In this document: positions 57,722-64,000 of the stretch, one piece after another
How positions within the stretch are numbered: the stretch's first letter is position 1
How the letters are laid out: each line of letters starts with the position of its first letter
NCBI GenBank assembly: GCA_034421295.1
Contig: DAOUKM010000015.1
Coordinates: 1 to 64,000, forward strand
Direction of reading: 5' to 3'
DNA: 64,000 nucleotides
DNA from: CAUZIR01 sp034421295
GTDB taxonomy: Bacteria > Chloroflexota > Dehalococcoidia > Lucifugimonadales > UBA2962
The notes under the pieces: generated by a model
What the model was told of the DNA's origin: nothing
Seen by the model: the letters and a program-made list of their open reading frames with translations, nothing else
Databases searched by the model: none
Program-made: the position numbers and the translations under genes

Positions 57722-59131
57722 ATGGCAACCAAGCAGGACCTTTCCCTAGTTGCTCATCTGATGCGCCGGGCCGGCTTCGGCGCATCATGGCCCGAGATCG
57801 AGAGGCTGGCCGAGCAGGGGTACGAGCGGACGGTCGAGGAACTTCTGCACCCGCAGGACAAGCCGCCGGTCGACGAGTTCCTCCTCTACAGGTACCACCC
57901 GACGACCGAGATCCCGGGCGGCAACGTCGCCCACGGCCAGGCCAACTACCTGTTCCACATGATCAATACACCCAGGCCTCTGGAAGAGAAGATGGCGCTG
58001 TTCTGGCACCACGTGTTTGCGACCGGAAACAGCAAGGTCGACAACTGCAACCACCTGATGGACCAGATCCAGATGTTCCGCGACTACGGCCTGGGCAACT
58101 ACCGGGAGATGCTGGTCAGGTTGGCCAAGGACCCGGCCATGATCTACTGGCTCGACAACCAGGACAACCACAAGTACGCGCCAAACGAGAACTGGGGTAG
58201 AGAGCTGCTAGAGCTCTTCTCGATGGGCGTGGGCACCTACACGGAGCATGACGTCTTCGAGGCGTCGCGCGCCTTTACCGGCTGGACCGTATCGGCAAAG
58301 ATGCCCCGATTCCCCTACGGCCGCTTTCCCTGGAAGTTCGAGTTCCGGCCGGAAGACCACGATGAGACCGACAAGACCTTTCTCGGCCACACCGGCAATT
58401 TCGACGGCTACGACATCATAGACATCGTCGTCCAGCAGCCGGAGTGCCATCGTTTCGTGGCGCGGCACCTTTACAACTATTTCGTTGCCGATGAGCCGCA
58501 GGTGCCCGCATGGCAGATCGAGGACCCCGGGGACCCGGAGGCCGTCGATGCGATTGCGAGGGTATTTGTGGAGTCGAATCTCGAGCTGCGCCCCGTGATG
58601 CGATTCATCCTCAACTCCGATTTCTTCAAGTCTGAGGCGGTGCGGTTCAAGCGGGTCAAGTCACCTTCCGAAGTGGTGGTGAGCACCCTGAACATGATCG
58701 ATGAGTTCAAGGGTCCGGTCCCCTACCTGGAGGCGGATCTTTCCAGGCAGCCGGGATACATGGGGCAGGACATACTCGACCCGCCCAGCGTCGAGGGCTG
58801 GCACACAGGCAAGGAATGGATATATTCGGGATCCCTGGTGGCGCGGATCAACTTCGTTGCCGGCATGGTCAGCAACCCTGAGCACAAGGGCGTCCGCTAC
58901 ATCATCGACAGGGTGGCTGGCGATCCCGGCTCCACCGAACCAGAGGGGTTCGTCGACAACGTCCTGAAGTACATGGGCATGATCGAGATCGGCGAGGAGA
59001 CGCGGCGAGAGCTGGTAGAACATGCCGCCGAAGGCGGGGCTATCGACTCCAACGGCGACGGGAGTGGCGACGCCAGGGTGATGGAGATGATGTCGTTGAT
59101 CGCCGCGACACGCGAGTACCAGTTCTGCTGA
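57722..59131 (+). CDS. DUF1800 domain protein
   Basis: 469 residues. Family signatures are LMRRAGFGASWPEIERLAEQ, EEKMALFWHHVFATGNSKV, NENWGRELLELFSMGVGTYT and QPGYMGQDILDPPSVEGWHT. No signal peptide or Tat motif at the N-terminus, unlike many homologues. DUF1800 and DUF1501 genes almost always occur together; their biochemical role is unknown as far as I know. Here the partner follows after 44 bases, then an NHL protein. Confidence 0.92.
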   Translation: MATKQDLSLVAHLMRRAGFGASWPEIERLAEQGYERTVEELLHPQDKPPVDEFLLYRYHPTTEIPGGNVAHGQANYLFHMINTPRPLEEKMALFWHHVFATGNSKVDNCNHLMDQIQMFRDYGLGNYREMLVRLAKDPAMIYWLDNQDNHKYAPNENWGRELLELFSMGVGTYTEHDVFEASRAFTGWTVSAKMPRFPYGRFPWKFEFRPEDHDETDKTFLGHTGNFDGYDIIDIVVQQPECHRFVARHLYNYFVADEPQVPAWQIEDPGDPEAVDAIARVFVESNLELRPVMRFILNSDFFKSEAVRFKRVKSPSEVVVSTLNMIDEFKGPVPYLEADLSRQPGYMGQDILDPPSVEGWHTGKEWIYSGSLVARINFVAGMVSNPEHKGVRYIIDRVAGDPGSTEPEGFVDNVLKYMGMIEIGEETRRELVEHAAEGGAIDSNGDGSGDARVMEMMSLIAATREYQFC

Positions 59132-59175
59132 ATGACCTCTAGATCACCCGCCCGCGAGAGAGCAAGGAGCCCGAG

Positions 59176-60333
59176 ATGACCACAGCCACAAAAGATCCAG
59201 TCCTGGTAGTAGTCCAGCTCTCCGGCGGAAACGACTACCTGAACACGGTGGTCCCGTATAACGATCCCAACTACTACGACAGTCGCCGCACCCTCAACAT
59301 TCCCGAGGACAAGGTCATTCACCTGGACGACCAGCTTGGCTTTCACCCCGCGATGGGGCCCATGGCGCGGATGTACGCCGAGGGCAGGGTCGCCGTCATA
59401 CACGGGATAGGCTACGAGAACTCGGTGCGGTCCCACTTTCGGTCGATGGACATCTGGCACACGTGCGAGCCGGAGAAGGTGGGTACGGAGGGCTGGCTCG
59501 GCAGAGCCATCAGGGAGATCGATCCGTCCGGGGAGAACCCGGTGACGGCGGTCAACATCGGCCATGGTCTTCCCCGCGCCCTCGTCGCCCCCGGGGTCTC
59601 CGTCGCCTCGGTTGCCGATCTGACCACATATGGCCTGCTCACCGACATAGAGGAGCGCGAGCGGCGAGAGGCGGTGCTGCGGCGATTCAGCAACATATAC
59701 GCCCCCGCCGTGGGTGCCGGCCAGGTAATGGATTACCTGGGTCAGACCGGTCGCGACGCCCTTAAGGGGGCGGACATCCTCAAGGCGGCCCCGGAGCAGT
59801 ACTCCTCGTCGGTCGAGTACGCCAACACGGGCATAGGCCGCAGCCTGCGGGACATAGCGATGACGCACGTCGCCGGCCTGGGCAGCCGCATCTTCTATAC
59901 GCAGCATGGCAGCTACGACACCCACGCCGGCCAGGCCGTCGTGCACAACAAGCTATGGGAAGAGCTCTCGGTGGCCATATCCGATTTCTGGGACGACCTG
60001 CGTGAGCACGACGCCGACGAGAACGTGATCATGTACCTGTTCTCCGAGTTCGGCCGCCGGGTGCGTGACAACGGGTCCGGAACCGACCACGGGGCTGCCG
60101 GCGTGTCTTTCGTGATCGGTCCGCGGGTGAAGGGTGGAATGTACAGCACATATCCGGAGACCAGGGCGGAGGCCCTCGATCAGGGCGACCTGGTGCCCAA
60201 CGTCGACTTCAGGAGCTCTTACTCGGCTATCTTGGAGGACTGGCTTGGAATCGACGCGGTGCCGATCGTCAACGGCTCGTTCGAGAAGCTGGCGTTCGTC
60301 GGCAACGGGTCGGCCGCCGCAAACGGCGCCTAG
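59176..60333 (+). CDS. DUF1501 domain protein
   Basis: 385 residues, sulfatase/alkaline-phosphatase-like superfamily. LVVVQLSGGNDYLNTVVPYN, HPAMGPMARMYAEGRVAVIH, SHFRSMDIWHTCEPEK, HGSYDTHAGQ, MYLFSEFGRRVRDNGSGTDH and AGVSFVIGPRVKGG; His and Asp residues in these stretches could bind metal. Begins directly with the domain, without the usual Tat signal. Partner of DUF1800 upstream. AGCAAGGAG precedes the ATG. Confidence 0.92.
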   Translation: MTTATKDPVLVVVQLSGGNDYLNTVVPYNDPNYYDSRRTLNIPEDKVIHLDDQLGFHPAMGPMARMYAEGRVAVIHGIGYENSVRSHFRSMDIWHTCEPEKVGTEGWLGRAIREIDPSGENPVTAVNIGHGLPRALVAPGVSVASVADLTTYGLLTDIEERERREAVLRRFSNIYAPAVGAGQVMDYLGQTGRDALKGADILKAAPEQYSSSVEYANTGIGRSLRDIAMTHVAGLGSRIFYTQHGSYDTHAGQAVVHNKLWEELSVAISDFWDDLREHDADENVIMYLFSEFGRRVRDNGSGTDHGAAGVSFVIGPRVKGGMYSTYPETRAEALDQGDLVPNVDFRSSYSAILEDWLGIDAVPIVNGSFEKLAFVGNGSAAANGA

Positions 60334-60342
60334 GAGGCCGCG

Positions 60343-61350
60343 GTGCTGACGACGACCGCTCTCGGGCGAACCTGGAACTTCAGCCACGCCATCGGTCGCA
60401 TCGCGAACGCGGGCGATGGCTTTTTCGGCCCGACCGCCATAGCGACCGCGCCGGGTTCGATACTCTACGTCATTAGCAGGGGTCACGCGGGAGGTGACAT
60501 CGGCGTCACCTCGCAGAACCAGCGCATCTCCAAGCTCACCATGGACCAGGAGATGATCGCGGAGATGGGGCGCAGGGAATTCACCTGGCCGGTGGCGCTC
60601 GCGGTCGATGGCGACGAGCTTCTTTACTGCTCCGACGAGCATCTGAACATGATCGCCATATACAGCCCCGAAGGCGAGCGCGTGGGCTGCTGGGGTGAGG
60701 GTGGCGGCGATCCCGGCCAGTTGGACGGACCGTCGGGTATAGCATTCGACGCCGAGCAGAATCTGTATGTCGCCGAGACGGGCTCGCACAGGGTGCAGAA
60801 GTTCTCAAGGAGCGGCGAATACCTGTGCGGGTGGGGCGGCCCCGGGACGGCCCCCGGCCGATTCAACCGGCCCTGGGGACTCACCGTCGATGGCGAGGGG
60901 TCCGTGTTTGTGGCCGACTGGGGTAATGATCGGGTCCAGAAGTTCAGCGCGGACGGCGATCACCTGATGACGCTCGGCGGGGAGAACACCCGGATGGTGG
61001 GGCTGCTGAGACCCTCCGACGTCGCGGTGGACTCCGCAGGTGACATCTATGTCGTCGACTGGGGCAACCACCGGGTCCGCATATATGACCCGGCAGGCTC
61101 TCCCATCGTGTCTCTGCACGGCGACGCCCGGGAGTTTTCCAAATGGGCAAAGACCGTCGTCGAGTCGAACCCTGACGTCATCAAGGCATACCGGAGGGTC
61201 GAAGACCTGACTCCGCTGTACAGGTTCAACAGGCCTACCGGCATCGCCATCGATGAGGAAGACCGCATCGTGGTCTCGGATACCAACCGGGGCCGTCTGC
61301 AGGTCTACACGAAGGAAAGGGACTACGCCGAGGCGCAGTTCAACCTTTGA
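60343..61350 (+). CDS. NHL-repeat beta-propeller protein
   Basis: 335 residues with repeats such as PSGIAFDAEQNLYVAETGSH, PWGLTVDGEGSVFVADWGND, PSDVAVDSAGDIYVVDWGNH and PTGIAIDEEDRIVVSDTNRG, spaced about 45-75 residues. This gives a six-bladed-type propeller, which binds proteins, RNA or ligands; no catalytic residues are obvious. GTG 60343, 9 bases after DUF1501, so the three probably form one operon. The protein lacks a signal peptide. Confidence 0.87.
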   Translation: MLTTTALGRTWNFSHAIGRIANAGDGFFGPTAIATAPGSILYVISRGHAGGDIGVTSQNQRISKLTMDQEMIAEMGRREFTWPVALAVDGDELLYCSDEHLNMIAIYSPEGERVGCWGEGGGDPGQLDGPSGIAFDAEQNLYVAETGSHRVQKFSRSGEYLCGWGGPGTAPGRFNRPWGLTVDGEGSVFVADWGNDRVQKFSADGDHLMTLGGENTRMVGLLRPSDVAVDSAGDIYVVDWGNHRVRIYDPAGSPIVSLHGDAREFSKWAKTVVESNPDVIKAYRRVEDLTPLYRFNRPTGIAIDEEDRIVVSDTNRGRLQVYTKERDYAEAQFNL

Positions 61351-61370
61351 AGCCGGCGCAGGGCCTCTAG

Positions 61371-61709
61371 ATGCCGATGATGGTCGGCTTTTCGGCACAG
61401 CGCGAAGGGGCGCTTCGCCGCGAGGTCGAGCGATACGCCTCGATGATGCCGACCCTCGGGGTTGACCGCGCGATCCTGATCGGTGAGTTCACTGCCGGGA
61501 GGGCCACCCCGGACACGCATGTCCGGCTGGTCGTCGTGCGCGATACCGATCAGCCATTCGCACGCCGGGCCGATTTCTTCTACAGCCACCTGGAGCCACG
61601 GGTGGCCCTGGACGTTACGGTGTACTCCCGCGAGGAGTTCGAAGAGCTGTCCGAGTCGGAAGGGCTGGCCGGCCGCCTGATACGTGAGGGGGAAACCATC
61701 TTTGGGTGA
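61371..61709 (+). CDS. Degenerate MNT-type nucleotidyltransferase-fold protein
   Basis: 112 residues. AILIGEFTAGRATPDTHVRL matches the MNT pattern G-S-x-x-x-G-x(4)-S-D-x-D-L at spacing but with Glu39 for Ser and His50 and Arg52 where the two metal Asp residues should be. Nucleotide transfer is therefore unlikely. It overlaps the HEPN gene by 26 bases, the order usual for MNT-HEPN pairs, in which HEPN is the toxin and MNT the antitoxin by AMPylation. Confidence 0.7.
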   Translation: MPMMVGFSAQREGALRREVERYASMMPTLGVDRAILIGEFTAGRATPDTHVRLVVVRDTDQPFARRADFFYSHLEPRVALDVTVYSREEFEELSESEGLAGRLIREGETIFG

Positions 61710-62109
61710 CGCTCCCGCCGAAGGAGCGCGCTGGGTGTCCCAGGCGGCCCGCGATCTCGATGACGCCGTCTATCTGCGCGAAGGAGGGCGCCACAACACG
61801 GCATGCTTCATGGCGCATCAGGCGGCCGTAAAGGCGCTGACCGGATATCTGTATGCCGAGGGCGCCGAGGCCGTGTGGGGCTGCTCAGTCGCCGACCTGT
61901 GTGAGGATGCCGCCGTGTTCGACCAGGGTTTCTTCGTGCTCAAGGACGACACGGTCTACCTGGACAAGTACGCCTATGCCACCCTCAGGCCAGACATGCT
62001 CCCTGGCGGCGTTCCGGCCGATGCCTTTGACGGTCTCGAGTCCAAGCGCGCAGCCGATTTGGCCCGCCAGATCCTCGACTTTGTCACCGAGCGAAGCCGC
62101 AGCCCTTGA
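61684..62109 (+). CDS. HEPN-domain protein, probable partner of the MNT gene
   Basis: 141 residues. WVSQAARDLDDAVYLREGGR and NTACFMAHQAAVKALTGYLY are typical first two HEPN helices. The Rx4-6H RNase motif of active HEPN toxins is not seen. GTG 61684 or TTG 61702 may start it. With the degenerate MNT partner it may be a relic or a non-toxic substrate-binding pair. Confidence 0.75.
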   Translation: MRGKPSLGDAPAEGARWVSQAARDLDDAVYLREGGRHNTACFMAHQAAVKALTGYLYAEGAEAVWGCSVADLCEDAAVFDQGFFVLKDDTVYLDKYAYATLRPDMLPGGVPADAFDGLESKRAADLARQILDFVTERSRSP

Positions 62110-62157
62110 TGGCCCAAAGGGCCTGTCCTATAGTCCCCTAGAGCTACGTCGTTAGCC

Positions 62158-62170
62158 AGAAGGAGGCCCG
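62158..62170 (+). promoter_or_regulatory. Strong ribosome binding site of the aminotransferase gene
   Basis: AGAAGGAGG at 62158-62166, five bases before ATG 62171, is the strongest Shine-Dalgarno match I noticed in the window. Confidence 0.6.
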
Positions 62171-63073
62171 ATGGACACCGAGCGAATTGCGTACGTCAAC
62201 GGAGAGATAGTCCCCGAGAGCAGGGCGACGGTCTCCATAAACGACGTCGGCTTCCTCTACGGCGACGCCGTATTTGATACGACCCGCACCTTCAACGGCG
62301 TGATCTTCCGCCTGAGCGAGCACCTGGACCGTTTCTATAGCTCCCTCAAGTACATGCGCATCGACCCGGGCATGACAAAGAGGGAAATGGCTGACGTCAC
62401 CATGCGCGTTCTGGACCACAACCTTAAGCTGCGGGGTGAGAACGAAGACTACTGGGTTTCCCAGCGGGTGAGCAGGGGCAGTCGAACGCCGAAGGGCCTT
62501 AGCCGCCCCACCGTCGTCATAGAGTGCTTCCCGCTTCCGCTAAGGGCTCGCGCGCCCCTGTACAGGGACGGACTTCAGCTCGTCACGCCCTCGATCAGGC
62601 GCACGCCGCCGGAGTCTCAGAGCCCCAGGGCGAAGGTGCACAATTACGTCAACATCGTCCAGGCGGACCTCGAGGTCAAGGCTCAGAACGCCGATGCGGC
62701 CGCGTTGATGCTCGACGTCAACGGGAACCTGTGCGAGGGGATGGGAGCCAACATCTTCCTCGTGAGGGATGGCGAGATCTACACTCCGCGCGAGCAGTAC
62801 ATACTCGCCGGCATCAGCCGCAGCGTGGCCGTCGAGCTTGCCCATGAGCTGGCCATCCCTGTTCACGAAACCGACCTTGATCTGTACGACGCCTATACCG
62901 CGGACGAAGTTTTCGTAACCTCGACGAGCTACTGCATCTGCCCGGTGGCTTCGGTCAATGGGAGCGCACCGTCCAACAGCGGCATACCCGGGCCCGTTAC
63001 GGGCCGCCTGATGGACGCCTACTCAGGGCTTGTAGGCATGGATTTCGCTGCCCAGTATCTTGCGCACCTGTAG
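62171..63073 (+). CDS. Class IV aminotransferase (branched-chain/D-amino acid type)
   Basis: 300 residues. AYVNGEIVPESRATVSINDV, YGDAVFDTTRTFNGVIFRLS, HLDRFYSSLKYMRID; PLP-Lys155 in SPRAKVHNYVNIVQADLEVK; GNLCEGMGANIFLVRDGEIY and GISRSVAVELAHEL (phosphate cup). All catalytic residues are present, so this is an active PLP enzyme making or breaking branched-chain or related amino acids. It is followed by a class I aminotransferase after 64 bases. Confidence 0.91.
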   Translation: MDTERIAYVNGEIVPESRATVSINDVGFLYGDAVFDTTRTFNGVIFRLSEHLDRFYSSLKYMRIDPGMTKREMADVTMRVLDHNLKLRGENEDYWVSQRVSRGSRTPKGLSRPTVVIECFPLPLRARAPLYRDGLQLVTPSIRRTPPESQSPRAKVHNYVNIVQADLEVKAQNADAAALMLDVNGNLCEGMGANIFLVRDGEIYTPREQYILAGISRSVAVELAHELAIPVHETDLDLYDAYTADEVFVTSTSYCICPVASVNGSAPSNSGIPGPVTGRLMDAYSGLVGMDFAAQYLAHL

Positions 63074-63137
63074 CAAGGGCGACGGGGCCCTGTAGAGTCA
63101 TGCTCCGGCACCTGCCGCAAATCGACAAAGCCAAGCC

Positions 63138-64000
63138 TTGCACACACGCCTTCCCAAGATCATGCTCACCCGGTCGGATGGGGTCATCGACCTCGCCTGG
63201 GGCCACCCCTCCGATCGGCTGCACCCGCTAACCACCCTAAAGCCCGCCATAGACGAGGTATTCGGCAGGGGGGAAACCGCCGCCCTTCAGTACAGCGGCT
63301 ACCAGGGTTACGGGCCGCTGATAGAGTCCCTTGCGGGGTTCCTGTCGGACGAACCCTGCTACGTCGAACCCGTGGCGCCTCAAAATCTCTACCTCGGCTA
63401 TGGCGCTTCGCACGGCCTCGATGTCGCGTGCACCCTGTTCACCCGGGCTGGAGACACGGTGTGGGTCGAAGAGCCGAGCTACTACCTGGTGCGCCAGATC
63501 CTGCTGGACCACGGGCTCAACATCGTCGCGGTTCCGACCGACGAAAATGGCATTGACGTCACCGCCGCCGCAGAGATGCTGGCGCGCGGCGATCTACCCC
63601 GGCCGGAGCTTGTGTACGTCATTCCCACCTACCACAACCCCATGGGGAGTGTGATGCCCGCCGACCGCCGCCAGAGCCTGGTAGACATGGCCGCAGAGAA
63701 CGAGTTCATCGTGGCTGCCGACGAGGCCTATCACCTTCTTCACTACGCCGATCCGCCTCCCCCGGCACTTGCCACGTACGACCGCTCCGAGTGCGGGACC
63801 GTCGTGTCGCTAGGATCGTTCTCAAAGATCCTGGCGCCCGGCATCAAGCTCGGATGGGTGCACGCGCTGCCGGGGCTGATCGAACGCTACACGTACGCCG
63901 GCTCCAACTTCAGCGGGGGCAACAACAACTTCGCGGCGGCGATCGTAGATGTGGCCATTCGCACGGGGCTGCTGGCAGAGCATCTGGCGAACCTCAGGCA
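63138..64000 (+). CDS. Class I/II PLP aminotransferase, cut by the window end
   Basis: 287 residues visible; the 3' end runs out of the window. Fold-type I aminotransferase of the 2-aminoadipate/valine-pyruvate-like group: VIDLAWGHPSDRLHPL, YSGYQGYGPLIESLAGFLSD, YLGYGASHGLDVACTLFTRA, VYVIPTYHNPMGSVMPADRR, VAADEAYHLLHYADPPPP (PLP Asp) and SLGSFSKILAPGIKLGWVH (PLP-Lys). TTG 63138 fits; ATG 63162 is possible. Upstream in frame a TAG at 63093 excludes a longer start. Confidence 0.9.
   Translation, partial: MHTRLPKIMLTRSDGVIDLAWGHPSDRLHPLTTLKPAIDEVFGRGETAALQYSGYQGYGPLIESLAGFLSDEPCYVEPVAPQNLYLGYGASHGLDVACTLFTRAGDTVWVEEPSYYLVRQILLDHGLNIVAVPTDENGIDVTAAAEMLARGDLPRPELVYVIPTYHNPMGSVMPADRRQSLVDMAAENEFIVAADEAYHLLHYADPPPPALATYDRSECGTVVSLGSFSKILAPGIKLGWVHALPGLIERYTYAGSNFSGGNNNFAAAIVDVAIRTGLLAEHLANLR

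Noticed and set aside
1..64000. CRISPR arrays, rRNA operons, tRNA genes, insertion sequences
   Set aside because: Looked for regular repeats, conserved rRNA blocks, cloverleaf patterns and transposase motifs; none seen. A tRNA could be missed by eye.

Overview
This 64 kb window is GC-rich and densely coded, with many GTG and TTG starts, short intergenic gaps and no rRNA, tRNA or CRISPR array that I could see. The gene set points to a free-living aerobic bacterium of the Chloroflexota, perhaps the SAR202/Dehalococcoidia side. It includes E1-alpha/beta PDH with Lpd and a one-lipoyl E2, ThyX, an RskA-like anti-sigma factor, an LppX-like lipoprotein, an orphan form II CoxL-type molybdoenzyme with MoxR and VWA partners, many SDRs, and DUF1800/DUF1501. 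The taxonomic call is inference from gene content only.

Layout. 1-6.3 kb is an accessory island: an EEP-family phosphohydrolase, a Fic protein whose tail runs into the remnant of a trypsin-like protease, a 5'-truncated AlbA_2-type ATPase, a nucleotidyltransferase/XRE pair (DUF6932 type) behind a palindrome, and a P4-type integrase. 6.4-17.1 kb (+ strand) is core: sucCD, a class IV aminotransferase homologue without its lysine segment, pyrG, transaldolase, rho, hrcA, dnaJ, prmA. 17.1-21.1 kb (- strand) is the argF-der-plsY-gpsA run. A DUF971 gene and a HAD hydrolase follow on +. 22.3-27.6 kb (- strand) is a six-gene run: P1 peptidase, DUF2520 dehydrogenase, panB, panC, thiolase-like protein, DUF35 protein. 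27.8-34.1 kb (+) is lpdA-pdhA-pdhB-pdhC, then thyX and an SDR. 34.1-38.3 kb (-) holds an MFS exporter, a lipoprotein and an ECF sigma/anti-sigma pair. Two tandem SDRs follow on +. 39.9-46.2 kb (-) is gyrB-cysK-ligA-recF. 46.6-55.5 kb (+) holds a CADD-like diiron protein, a CoxL-like hydroxylase, a MoxR ATPase, a benzoylformate-decarboxylase-like ThDP enzyme, a PPOX-fold protein, dinB and two tandem tag genes. fmt and a CoxE-like VWA gene run on -. DUF1800, DUF1501, an NHL protein, a degenerate NTase/HEPN pair and two aminotransferases (the last cut by the window end) close the window on +.

The most interesting hypotheses are four. (1) The pantothenate operon may bring its own unusual parts: a P1 beta-aminopeptidase that could release beta-alanine and a DUF2520 protein that could replace ketopantoate reductase. 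(2) The CADD-like protein keeps every metal ligand plus the sacrificial Tyr and the Lys of Chlamydia CADD at a constant offset, so it may make p-aminobenzoate. (3) Two neighbouring DNA-3-methyladenine glycosylases differ in that the first has lost the base-recognition Glu. (4) recF and fmt have no ATG, GTG or TTG at the conserved N-terminus and seem to start at ATC and ATT.
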